Of a DNA stretch of 64,000 nucleotides, positions 42,055 to 49,626 are shown one piece after another; positions within the stretch are counted from its first letter, which is position 1; each line of letters opens with the position of its first letter. Made by a program: the position numbers and the translations under genes. This DNA is from Streptomyces liliifuscus. GTDB lineage: Bacteria > Actinomycetota > Actinomycetes > Streptomycetales > Streptomycetaceae. The notes under the pieces are model-generated. The model was not told the DNA's origin, did not search any database, and saw nothing but the letters and a program-made list of their open reading frames with translations. The stretch spans positions 10,292,001 to 10,356,000 of the forward strand of contig NZ_CP066831.1 of assembly GCF_016598615.1 (NCBI RefSeq), in the 5' to 3' direction.

Positions 42055-42720
42055 TCAGTTGACGAAGACCGCCGGGCTGCCGGTCTGCGTTGTGTCGGTG
42101 ACCGGGGCGTACTTGGCGGTGAAGAAGCCGTTGCTGAAGCACAGCGACGAGCCGGAGAACTTCGTGAACTGCTGCTTGCTGAACGAGATGCTGTTGTCGG
42201 CGTTGTCGGCCGTGCCGGACAGACTGGGCGCGCGGTAGACACAGGTGATGCTGCCGAGAAGCGTGCGCAGTACGACGGTTGTCTGGATGGACGAGCCGTC
42301 GGCGGGTGTGATGGTGACCGAGCCGTCGGAACCCACGGCCGAGGTGTAGGGCAGGTTGTCGACCTTGATGCTGGTGACCCCGAGCACGCCGACGACATTG
42401 CTGGTGCAACTGCTGCTGTCGAAGGTGTGCTCGGTGACCGACTCGGTGGCCGTACCGGGCGCCGTCGGGTTGTCGACGACCGAGGCGACGAACTTCGACG
42501 ACGTGCAGGACAGACCGCTCGTGCCGGTGCTGCTGGAGTAGAGCGTGGCGCTGGTGCCGGCGGCCAGCGAGGAGTTGAGTACGGCTCCGGCCGCGACGGC
42601 CGTGCCGCCGGCGCCGCCGGTGGTCAGGACCGAGCCGTCGGCCGCGGAGGCCGGGCCGGCCGCCGAGAGGGCGAGCGCCGTGACGGCGGCGGACAGGGCG
42701 AGGGAAGTCCGAGTACGCAT
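42055..42720 (-). CDS. Secreted hypothetical protein
   Basis: 221 residues. MRTRTSLALSAAVTALALSA is a Sec signal, cleaved after an ASA site near residue 27. The mature chain is Ser/Thr/Gly-rich and predicted beta. Four cysteines (LSCTSSKF, SSSCTSN, ITCVYR, SLCFSN) could form two disulfides. I recall similar short exported Streptomyces proteins of unknown role, but no named domain. It diverges from the DUF6230 gene with a 685-bp gap. Confidence 0.65.
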   Translation of the reverse strand: MRTRTSLALSAAVTALALSAAGPASAADGSVLTTGGAGGTAVAAGAVLNSSLAAGTSATLYSSSTGTSGLSCTSSKFVASVVDNPTAPGTATESVTEHTFDSSSCTSNVVGVLGVTSIKVDNLPYTSAVGSDGSVTITPADGSSIQTTVVLRTLLGSITCVYRAPSLSGTADNADNSISFSKQQFTKFSGSSLCFSNGFFTAKYAPVTDTTQTGSPAVFVN

Positions 42721-43090
42721 GCGGGTGCCTCATTCCGAGAGTGGGGTGGGGGAACTGGGCCGCCACCGGCCCGTCGCGCCTTCTCCGTACGCGACGGACC
42801 GGCGGTGGCTGCCGGGAGATTGGCCGGAGGCGTCGAGGGACGGCCTCCGGCGCGGGACCGGCGGTAGGGCGACCGGGCGCGGTCCAGGAGGGGGAAAGTG
42901 ACCGTGCCGGTGCCATGGAGGAGTGGATGCGGGCCGCACGTGCGATCGGCCGGCCGTGGGTCGGGTCTGTCGACCACGTGACCGGCCTGCCGACCGTGTG
43001 ACGGGATGGAGCCCGGGAGTCGACGTGCGCCGCAGGGCGGATCCGGCGCCACGGATCCGTGCTAACCAGGGAGAGTTGTAAACCTGAGCG

Positions 43091-43162
43091 ATGTTCAACG
43101 TCAAGGTGCTGCAAGGAAGTTGACGAATGTTCAATGTCCGCGCGGCGCACGGAAGTTGACGT
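43091..43162. repeat. 36-bp direct repeat with a variable core
   Basis: Units 43091-43126 and 43127-43162. Each begins ATGTTCAA(C/T)GTC and ends GGAAGTTGACG(A/T), while the central 12 bp differ completely. CAACGTCAA (43096-43104) and TTGACGTTG (43156-43164) are also inverted copies. Conserved ends with a free core look like paired protein-binding sites. Confidence 0.7.
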
Positions 43163-43245
43163 TGGACCGCGTGCGCGGCAGGGCCCTCCACGCCTCCGTC
43201 ACATCTCCGACTTCCTTTTTCCACAAGGTCCTTGACCCTCGTCAC

Positions 43246-43258
43246 TTACCGGGGGTAA
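43246..43258. promoter_or_regulatory. Palindromic operator upstream of DUF6230 gene
   Basis: TTACC-GGG-GGTAA is a perfect 5-bp inverted repeat, 148 bp before the ATG. A sister site follows at 43270. Confidence 0.5.
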
Positions 43259-43269
43259 CTTCCGTCGCG

Positions 43270-43285
43270 GTTACTGCTGCGTAAC
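43270..43285. promoter_or_regulatory. Second palindrome upstream of DUF6230 gene
   Basis: GTTAC-TGCTGC-GTAAC is a perfect 5-bp inverted repeat sharing the TTAC/GTAA half-sites. The two sites are centred about 25 bp apart. Confidence 0.5.
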
Positions 43286-43405
43286 GAGAAAGCCCTTGCG
43301 CCCACCGGGAGGTGTGAGGAGGCGTACGCCGTAGGCGCTGTCCGCGCCAGGACAACGTGCCACTGAAGCCCTACCCGCACTGATACATGCCCCTGGGAGC
43401 AGAAA

Positions 43406-44098
43406 ATGGCCTCGTCCTCGGACGCCACCTCGTCAGCCGGTTCCACCCCCGAGCCCTCCGAAGTGTCGGAAAGCGGTTCCATTTCGGAGAGCCCTGAGGG
43501 TTCCGAGAGACGCGGGCGGGTCCGTCTGCGCCGCGCCGCGGTGATGGCGGTGCCTGCCACCGCGGTAGCGGCCGGCCTGATGATCATGACCGCCCAGGGG
43601 GCCCTGGGTGTGCAGTTCGCGATCTCCGGCATGCCGTTCACCGTCACCGCGACCAACCTCGACGGCGAGGGCTTCGCACAGTTCGGCGGCCTCGACGAGA
43701 TGGCTCCGGGCAGCCCCAACGAGGGTGAGACCGGCGGCCAGGTCCTGGTGGTGGTCTCCGCGATCAAGAAGGCGACCCTCACCAAGCTCTGTCAGAGCGT
43801 CGACCTCGGCGGCACGAACCTGCTCATCAGGGCCGGGGAAGGCAGCCAGAAGGTGTCCGCGGTCAACCTCACCACCGACTCCACCGAGTTGTCCGGCGAC
43901 GCCTCCTTCGACAACATCGAGATCGGCAACGACGCCAGCACGCTCGACAAGTCCCACGCGCAGGGCCCGAAGGGTGTCTTCAGCCAGCAGGCCGACACCG
44001 TCCACATCGGCAACCTGCGGCAGACCAACTACGCCACCACGGCTGCGGTGTTCAAGCTTCCCGGTCTGAAGCTGAGCTTCAGCGACAAGGGCTGCTGA
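43406..44098 (+). CDS. DUF6230 family membrane-anchored protein
   Basis: 230 residues. A Ser/Glu-rich N-tail (~35 residues) and a basic stretch (RRGRVRLRRAA) precede one helix (VMAVPATAVAAGLMIMTAQG). The rest, FAISGMPFTVTATNLDGEGF to LPGLKLSFSDKGC, is extracellular and beta-like. The RBS GGGAG is near the ATG. The stop overlaps the next ATG as TGATG, so it is coupled to the DUF6114 gene. The pair is common in Streptomyces; older annotations call it cholesterol esterase without real support. Confidence 0.8.
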   Translation: MASSSDATSSAGSTPEPSEVSESGSISESPEGSERRGRVRLRRAAVMAVPATAVAAGLMIMTAQGALGVQFAISGMPFTVTATNLDGEGFAQFGGLDEMAPGSPNEGETGGQVLVVVSAIKKATLTKLCQSVDLGGTNLLIRAGEGSQKVSAVNLTTDSTELSGDASFDNIEIGNDASTLDKSHAQGPKGVFSQQADTVHIGNLRQTNYATTAAVFKLPGLKLSFSDKGC

Positions 44099-44493
44099 TG
44101 GTCGCCTTCCGGCGCTGGCGTGCGGTCCGTCCGTTCTGGGGCGGGCTGCTGCTCGCCCTGGGCGGGGCGGAGATCCTGGTCACGGAGAAGGCGTCGCTGA
44201 AGGTCGTCATGCACATCGGCATGCAGGGCCTGGCCGGCTACCTCCTGCCGACCCTGATGCTGATTCTCGGCCTGCTGATCCTCTTCAACCCCACGCAACG
44301 CCTCTTCTACTCGATCCTTGGTGCCCTGCTCTCCCTGGGAACCTGGGTCACCTCGAACCTGGGCGGCTTCTTCATCGGGCTCGTCCTCGGCGTCGTCGGC
44401 AGCTGCCTGGCCTTCGGCTGGCTGCCGGACCAGGAACCGCGGCGCGCCCGCTCGTGGCGGCGCCGCCGGCAGGAGCCGGTACCTCTTCCGTAG
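44098..44493 (+). CDS. DUF6114 family membrane protein
   Basis: 131 residues with four hydrophobic helices: PFWGGLLLALGGAEILV, GLAGYLLPTLMLILGLLIL, FYSILGALLSLGTWVT and LGGFFIGLVLGVVGSCLAF. A basic cytoplasmic tail (RRARSWRRRRQ) follows. Translationally coupled to the DUF6230 gene, so the two products probably form a membrane complex. Function unknown. Confidence 0.8.
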   Translation: MVAFRRWRAVRPFWGGLLLALGGAEILVTEKASLKVVMHIGMQGLAGYLLPTLMLILGLLILFNPTQRLFYSILGALLSLGTWVTSNLGGFFIGLVLGVVGSCLAFGWLPDQEPRRARSWRRRRQEPVPLP

Positions 44494-44499
44494 CGTGTC

Positions 44500-44524
44500 G
44501 GGGCGCCGTGGCAGGCGGCGCCCC
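44500..44524. terminator. Bidirectional terminator
   Basis: GGGGCGCCG and CGGCGCCCC form a 9-bp stem with a 7-nt loop, between the convergent DUF6114 and AlkB genes. Confidence 0.6.
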
Positions 44525-44533
44525 TGCGGAGGG

Positions 44534-45160
44534 TCACTGCACGCCGTGCGGGCGGAACTGGACACTGATCCGGGGACCCGCCGCCCGGGCGCTCTTGGGG
44601 ATCGCGTGTTCCCAGGTGCGCTGGCACGAGCCACCCATCACGATCAGGTCGCCGTGCCCGAGCGGGCGCCGCACCGGGGTGCCGCCCCGCCTGGGCCGTA
44701 GCAGCAGGTCGCGCGGAGCGCCCACGGAGAGGATGGCGACCATCGTGTCCTCGCGGGCGCCCCGGCCGATCCGGTCCCCGTGCCAGGCCACGCTGTCCCG
44801 GCCGTCCCGGTAGAAGCAGAGCCCGGCGGTCGTGAACGGTTCCCCCAGCTCGTCGGCGTAGTGGGCGGACAGGGCATCGCGGGCCTCGTCCAGGACGGGG
44901 TCCGGCAGCGCGTCGCCGGCACCGTAGAACGCGAGCAGCCGCGGTACGTCCACCATGTGCTCGTACATCTGCCGCCGCTCGGCCCGCCAGGGCACCTCGT
45001 CGGCCAGCCGTGCGAACAGTGCGTCCGCCCCGTGCAGCCAGCCCGGCAGCAGATCGATCCACGCCCCGTCGCCGAGCGCGGTCCGGCGCAGCCCGTCGAG
45101 CGGGCCGAGGCGGACCTCGTCGGTCTGGTCGAACAGTGAACCCTGGAGGTGCGTGGACAT
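44534..45160 (-). CDS. alkB: AlkB-family 2-oxoglutarate/Fe(II) dioxygenase
   Basis: A 208-residue DNA/RNA demethylase type that repairs 1-methyladenine and 3-methylcytosine. The Fe(II) ligands are His127 and Asp129 (AWHGDRIG) and His185 (TWEHAIPK). Arg197 and Arg203 (RISVQFRP) bind 2-oxoglutarate. FYGAGDALPD and LCFYRDGRDSVAWHGD match the nucleotide-recognition lid of AlkB and ALKBH2/3. ATG 45160 is chosen; the longer frame would add an unrelated 39-residue head. No Ada gene is adjacent. Confidence 0.85.
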   Translation of the reverse strand: MSTHLQGSLFDQTDEVRLGPLDGLRRTALGDGAWIDLLPGWLHGADALFARLADEVPWRAERRQMYEHMVDVPRLLAFYGAGDALPDPVLDEARDALSAHYADELGEPFTTAGLCFYRDGRDSVAWHGDRIGRGAREDTMVAILSVGAPRDLLLRPRRGGTPVRRPLGHGDLIVMGGSCQRTWEHAIPKSARAAGPRISVQFRPHGVQ

Positions 45161-45301
45161 GCTTCGAGCGTACCCACATATTCGAATGTGTGTGCCATCC
45201 GGGATGGTGGCCGGGACAAAGCCCGGAAACTTGTCGAATGCGCCGGGTCCCGATCGACGCAAGGGTGAAGACCGCACCCCCAGGACTCAGGAGCACCCAT
45301 C

Positions 45302-45913
45302 GTGACCGTAACCGCGGATATGGCCATCTCCCTCGACGGATTCATCGCAGGCACCGGCGTCACCATCGACAACCCCGGCGGCGACGGCGCCGAGCCGCTC
45401 TTCGAGTGGATCCACAACCTGGCGAGCTGGCGAGAGCGCCAGGGCATGACCGGCGGGGAGGAGAACCGCGACTCCGAGCTGATGCGCGAGTGGTTCGACG
45501 CCACCGGAGCGGTGGTCATGGGCCGGACGATGTACGACACCGGCGAGGAGTTCTGGGGCGACAACCCGCCGTTCCGGACCCCGGTCTTCGTCCTCACCCA
45601 CCGGCCCCGGCCGACCCTCGTCAAAGAGGGCGGCACCACCTTCACCTTCGTCACCGACGGTATCCACAGCGCGCTCGACCGGGCGAAGGCAGCCGCGGGG
45701 GACAGGAACGTCGACATCGCGGGCGGGGCGAGCACCGTGCAGCAGTACCTCAGGGAGGGGCTCATCGACGAGCTGCAGCTGCACGTGGTGCCGACGCTCC
45801 TCGGCGAGGGACTGCGGCTCTTCGAGGGGCTGGGTGCCGGGCGGCGCCTCGAACCCGTCAGCGTGGTCGGCACGCCACTGGCCACCCACCTGAAGTACCG
45901 CTTCGTGAAGTGA
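45302..45913 (+). CDS. Dihydrofolate reductase family protein (RibD C-terminal type)
   Basis: 203 residues. MTVTADMAISLDGFIAG opens the DHFR-like fold. VVMGRTMYDTGEEFWGD and DIAGGASTVQQYLREGLIDE (NADPH-binding GG) follow. This group (YyaP/YwjB-like) is distinct from the essential folA and its reaction is not settled. GTG 45302 has AGGAG upstream. Confidence 0.85.
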   Translation: MTVTADMAISLDGFIAGTGVTIDNPGGDGAEPLFEWIHNLASWRERQGMTGGEENRDSELMREWFDATGAVVMGRTMYDTGEEFWGDNPPFRTPVFVLTHRPRPTLVKEGGTTFTFVTDGIHSALDRAKAAAGDRNVDIAGGASTVQQYLREGLIDELQLHVVPTLLGEGLRLFEGLGAGRRLEPVSVVGTPLATHLKYRFVK

Positions 45914-46073
45914 CCGCGCTTCGTGCCGACGCGCGACGACCGACCCCAACACCGCGCCGGCGTATGTCGGTTCGGTCGGATCGGTGTCGGGCGTCGGGGC
46001 CCGTGACCGGCTGTCTTCGACCGGTTCACTTCATCGAGGGAGGGGGCGTGAGCGGCGCTGGCATACTCTGCGA

Positions 46074-46814
46074 ATGACATCGATGGATCCGTTCCGCGAC
46101 GAAGCTCGCGGTCGTGGATTACCCGAGGACGAGGTCGAGCGGTGGCTCGACACCGCCCGTCGCTGCGCGATGCTGAACCTCGCCGGTGAGACGCCGCCCG
46201 ACGACCCGCCGGCCGGACGGCTCGGCGGGTTGCCGCCGATGCCCGACGACGAGCCCGTTCCGGACCTGCCGTTCCTCGCCTCGGTCGACCTCGCGGCCAT
46301 CCCGCCGGGCGCGACGGACATCCCGCTGCCCGAGAACGGCACGCTGCTGTTCTTCGCGGACACGGAGGACCCGTGGAGCGACGACGACTGGCACCGGCTC
46401 GTCTACGTCCCTGTCGGCACGCCCGTCTCCGAACGCGCTTCGAGCTGCGAGTGGCTGCCGGAGGTCAGCCCGGCCCGGAATCTGCATCTGACGATCACGC
46501 CCTCGCTGCCCAACCGCGGTTCGGACACGGAGGAGTTCCCGCACGGCAGCGAGCTGGGCTCGGTGTGGTGGAAGACCTGCGGGGAGATGACGACGGACGG
46601 ACCGGTGCAGTTGGGCGGTTGCCCCTGGGTCTGGAACGCGGATCCCCTCACGGACCACGACCACGGCCCGGGCGACTGGGTGCTGCTCGCGGAGGTCGGG
46701 GGCGACGGCGTGACCGAGGGCGACCTGGGCATCGTCCACTGGGTGATTCGCCGGGACGACCTGGCCGGCCGCCACTTCGACCGGGCCCGGGCCCACTTCG
46801 ACATGGTCGGCTGA
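46074..46814 (+). CDS. DUF1963 (YwqG-like) protein
   Basis: 246 residues, cytoplasmic. LPFLASVDLAAIPPGATDIP, LPENGTLLFFADTED and DWVLLAEVGGDGVTEGDLGI match the DUF1963 beta fold. ERASSCEWLPEVSP lies between. The family has no established function. ATG 46074 or 46083 are both possible; the upstream extension in frame is Arg-rich and unlikely. Confidence 0.75.
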   Translation: MTSMDPFRDEARGRGLPEDEVERWLDTARRCAMLNLAGETPPDDPPAGRLGGLPPMPDDEPVPDLPFLASVDLAAIPPGATDIPLPENGTLLFFADTEDPWSDDDWHRLVYVPVGTPVSERASSCEWLPEVSPARNLHLTITPSLPNRGSDTEEFPHGSELGSVWWKTCGEMTTDGPVQLGGCPWVWNADPLTDHDHGPGDWVLLAEVGGDGVTEGDLGIVHWVIRRDDLAGRHFDRARAHFDMVG

Positions 46815-47095
46815 AGCGGCCTCGGACGCGGTGCACTCACCCCGGCTTGCAGGGCTCCAAGTTGCCTCCCGTGTATCGGAATTGAGGGCCTCAGGGGCGT
46901 CCGGAACGGGGTCGTAGGCGGCTTCGCCGGCCCCTCGGGCGCGTTCCGGGCATGGTGCGCGGGTCCTGGGTCGTCCACATCCGGGCATGCCCTCACCCGC
47001 CCGTCCGCGGCTTTGGCGCAACCGCTCTGACCTGGTGTTTTCCTGGATTCCACCTAGGCTGGTGAGGTCAGCCGGACGCCATGGGAGGGGTCTTT

Positions 47096-48319
47096 GTGAG
47101 TGGGGAAAGCACGGGCTACGACGCTGCCGACATCGAGGTGCTTGAGGGGCGGGAAGCCATTCGGAAGCGGCCCGGGATGTGGGTCGGCTCGACCGGTGAA
47201 CGCGGCCCGCATCAAATGGTGTTCGAGGTCGTCGGCCGGGCGGTGAACCAGGTCCTGGTCGGCGGGAGTGGCAGCCGCAATGGCAATGGCAATGGCAATG
47301 GGAATGGCAGCGGCAGTGGCAGGGGCAGTGGCTTCGTCGATGTCACGCTCACGTCCGACGGTGGCGTGCGGGTCGCCGACGACGGGCCGGGGCGTCCCTT
47401 CGAGGCCGCCGGGGAGAGCGGCGGCCCGGACCTCGAAGCGCTGCTGACCAGCTTCCATGCCGGGCCCGAGCTCAGTGGCCGGAACATCACAGACGTGGGC
47501 CAATTCCGCGCGGGGCTCTTCGTCGTCAACGCCCTGTCGAGTCGGCTGACGGCCGAGGTGCGGGGCGAGGGGGGCCACCGGGTCCATGAGTACGCGCGCG
47601 GTGTCGAGGTCGCCACGCCCGCCGCCGTGGGGTCGGCGACCGGAAGCGGGACGACCATCGCCTTCTGGCCCGACAGCGAGATCTTCGAGACGCCGCGGTG
47701 CTCTTTCGCCGTGCTGGCGGAGCGATTCCGGCAGGTGGCCTTCCTCAACCGGGGCCTGGGGATCTCGCTGACCGACGAACGCCCGGCGGGCGGGGCGCGG
47801 GCGGTGTCGTTCCGGTTCCCTGAGGGAGTTCGGGACTTCGTGGCCGCCCTCGACGCGGAGACGGGGTCGGGGGTCCAGCCGGACGTTGTCGGCTTCGAGC
47901 GCGAGGACCCACGGATGGCGGGGACGATGGAGGTGGCCCTGCTGTGGACCGGCTCCCGCGAGGAACGGATACTCGGCTTCGCCAACAGCCGGGCCACTCG
48001 CGAGGGCGGCACGCATGTGGACGGTTTCCGCGACGGAGTGGCGGCCGCGGTCATCGCGTACGCACGGGACCGGGGGTTGCCGGGAGCGGACCTTGATCCC
48101 CGCGACGGCCGGATCTGCGGGAGCCTCATGGCAGTTGTGTCGGTGAAGCTCGACCATCCCGAGTTCCTCGGCGCCACCCGCGGGCTGCTGGGCAACACCG
48201 ACGTGCGGGACTGTGTGGGGGAGGCCGTCCGGGAACACCTCGGAAACTGGTTCGAGGAGCAGCCGGAGCGGGCCTCGGAGTTCGTCGACCGAATCGTCCG
48301 GGGCATCCACCAGGACTGA
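47096..48319 (+). CDS. Short GyrB/ParE-like GHKL protein with degenerate ATP site
   Basis: 407 residues. AIRKRPGMWVGSTGERGPHQ is the GyrB N-terminal signature. The GHKL domain and transducer-like region are present, but the Toprim and C-terminal domains (about 250 further residues) are missing. E. coli GyrB has FEVVDNAIDE; here it reads FEVVGRAVNQ, so Glu44 stays and the Mg-binding Asn becomes Arg48. DDGPG is kept, but the GVGVS-type lid loop reads DVGQFRAG. A Gly/Asn/Ser insert (residues ~57-79) comes from a hexanucleotide microsatellite. GTG 47096 follows GGGAGGGG. The protein probably binds ATP weakly or not at all. Role unknown. Confidence 0.7.
   Translation: MSGESTGYDAADIEVLEGREAIRKRPGMWVGSTGERGPHQMVFEVVGRAVNQVLVGGSGSRNGNGNGNGNGSGSGRGSGFVDVTLTSDGGVRVADDGPGRPFEAAGESGGPDLEALLTSFHAGPELSGRNITDVGQFRAGLFVVNALSSRLTAEVRGEGGHRVHEYARGVEVATPAAVGSATGSGTTIAFWPDSEIFETPRCSFAVLAERFRQVAFLNRGLGISLTDERPAGGARAVSFRFPEGVRDFVAALDAETGSGVQPDVVGFEREDPRMAGTMEVALLWTGSREERILGFANSRATREGGTHVDGFRDGVAAAVIAYARDRGLPGADLDPRDGRICGSLMAVVSVKLDHPEFLGATRGLLGNTDVRDCVGEAVREHLGNWFEEQPERASEFVDRIVRGIHQD
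47279..47332 (+). repeat. Hexanucleotide microsatellite inside the GyrB-like gene
   Basis: Nine 6-bp units in frame: AATGGC five times (one reads AATGGG), then four of the form AGNGGC. They encode the Gly/Asn/Ser insert after the N-box helix. Confidence 0.9.
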
Positions 48320-48379
48320 ACAACTCGGCGACGCTGTCATCGGCTGACCCTCGCCCTGCAGTCGGAGCAGGCGCGGATG

Positions 48380-48748
48380 TCACTCTCGGCTGGTGTCGAT
48401 GATGCAGAAACGGTTGCCGTCGGGGTCGGCCAGGACTACGAAGTCCGGGTCGTCGGGATACAGGTCCCAGTCGACCCGCTGGGCGCCGAGGGACACCAGG
48501 CGATCGACCTCGGCGGCCTGATCCGCCGCGTCCCCGGCGTAGAGGTCCAGATGGACGCGCGGATGCTCCTGTACCGGTGTCTCGCTCAGGCCGAGCGCCA
48601 GTTGGGGGCCGGTCCCTTGGGCTGGCACCAGCACCACCCAGTCGTCCTCCGGCTCGTCGCGCGGGACGTACCCGAGAGCCTCCATCCAGAATGCGGTCGC
48701 ACGCCGGACATCCCCTACACCCAACACCACGGATCCGATCTTCAGCAT
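48380..48748 (-). CDS. VOC-family (glyoxalase/bleomycin-resistance fold) protein
   Basis: 122 residues, MLKIGSVVLGVGDVRRATAF through FVVLADPDGNRFCIIDTS. Two beta-alpha-beta-beta-beta modules are visible. Possible metal ligands are His and Glu, but the pattern is incomplete for glyoxalase I, so a binding or fosfomycin/bleomycin-type role cannot be excluded. Converges on the GyrB-like gene. Confidence 0.8.
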   Translation of the reverse strand: MLKIGSVVLGVGDVRRATAFWMEALGYVPRDEPEDDWVVLVPAQGTGPQLALGLSETPVQEHPRVHLDLYAGDAADQAAEVDRLVSLGAQRVDWDLYPDDPDFVVLADPDGNRFCIIDTSRE

Positions 48749-48807
48749 GCGCCGAGTGAAGCAGATGTTCGTTGGTGAGGGGCTCCCTTTTTTTGGTGCC
48801 CTGTCCT

Positions 48808-48849
48808 GGTGCGGGGTGCGGGGTGCGGGGTGCGGGGTGCGGGGTGCGA
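48808..48849. repeat. 7-bp tandem repeat (GGTGCGG), six units
   Basis: Five perfect heptamers and a sixth reading GGTGCGA. It lies between the VOC gene start and the DUF6479 stop codon, beside a T7 run (48788-48794). Confidence 0.85.
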
Positions 48850-48872
48850 GTGCAGGTCGTGCGTCGTTCGCG

Positions 48873-49241
48873 TCAGGTTCGGCCGGGGCCGCCGCTGTCG
48901 AAGCCTCCGCCGCTGTTCTCGTTCCAGCTCGGGGGCTTCTGCTTCGCCGCGCGGCGGGTCCGGCCGGTTCCGTGGCCGGGGAGCCGGTGCGAGGTCAGCC
49001 GGTGGTTGCCGTGGGGCATCTCGGCGGGCTCGCGTCGTTCGCGCACCTCGCCCACGGGGCCCGAGTCGGGCAGCCGGGGCTGTTCATCGGGGCGAGGCGG
49101 GCCGGGCTCCTGGGAGCGCATCCGGCGGCCCCACCACACGGCCCAGATCAGGCCGCCGACGAGGACGACGCCCACCAGGAACGGGACCACTCCGCCCACC
49201 ACCGCGCCGGAGAGGGCCAGTTGTGTCGTGTCGTTGTCCAT
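48873..49241 (-). CDS. DUF6479 family membrane protein
   Basis: 122 residues. A short head (MDNDTTQLALSG), one helix (VGGVVPFLVGVVLVGGLIWA), then a hydrophilic tail with the family signature EQPRLPDSGPVGEVRERREP and a Gly-rich end (SGGGFDSGGPGRT). ATG 49241 puts the helix near the N-terminus. Function unknown. The promoter faces that of the sigma-factor gene. Confidence 0.75.
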   Translation of the reverse strand: MDNDTTQLALSGAVVGGVVPFLVGVVLVGGLIWAVWWGRRMRSQEPGPPRPDEQPRLPDSGPVGEVRERREPAEMPHGNHRLTSHRLPGHGTGRTRRAAKQKPPSWNENSGGGFDSGGPGRT

Positions 49242-49626
49242 CGTCGGCGGGTACCCGGCATCGCGTACCGAAACAGAACCCCGTCCACCCGAGGCCCGGA
49301 CACGCGCAGCGCATGCCTTCCCGTAGCGGTTTTCGATATATCTGCTTCCGATATCTGCGCGGCAAATTCGCGGGAGCGTGCCTATCGATTCGATTCGCTC
49401 CACGCCGTCGCTTTGCGTAACCATTCGATTATTGATTGTCGCGGCGGGCCCTCGATATTCTGCGCTTCGTTTTGAAATGTCCGAATGTGGGAAGTCGGAC
49501 TATTAGTGCTTCGGACAGGAGGCACGTCCGTGGGAGCTGGCTCCGCCAGATCGCGGGTGTGTCCATGGCGGTCCGTGTGCGCGCCAACTCCCATGGTGAC
49601 TGTCCCGTCGGCACCCTCTGAGGGAG
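49242..49626. other. Divergent AT-richer region upstream of the sigma-factor gene
   Basis: 385 bp with lower GC than its surroundings. CGATATATCTGC (49334-49345), CGATATCTGCGC (49349-49360) and CGATATTCTGCG (49453-49464) are three copies of one motif. A SigB-type promoter candidate follows at 49469. Probably controls both the DUF6479 and sigma genes. Confidence 0.5.
49469..49494 (+). promoter_or_regulatory. Candidate SigB-type promoter
   Basis: GTTT (49469-49472), a 16-bp spacer, and GGGAAG (49489-49494). Compare GTTT-N13-15-GGG(A/T)A(T/C) used by Streptomyces SigB-family holoenzymes. It would make the sigma gene autoregulated. Confidence 0.4.

Larger units (their letters stand above)
42721..43405. 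other. Long divergent intergenic region
   Basis: 685 bp between the secreted-protein and DUF6230 starts. The right half holds a 36-bp direct repeat and two TTAC/GTAA palindromes, listed separately. The left half (42721-43080) shows no structure I can support. Confidence 0.5.

Noticed and set aside
42730..43245. Minus-strand frame with a 12-residue peptide repeat (RQLPC..TLNI)
   Set aside because: The repeat is only the 36-bp intergenic DNA repeat read in frame. The rest is shadow-like, with no ribosome binding site or domain.
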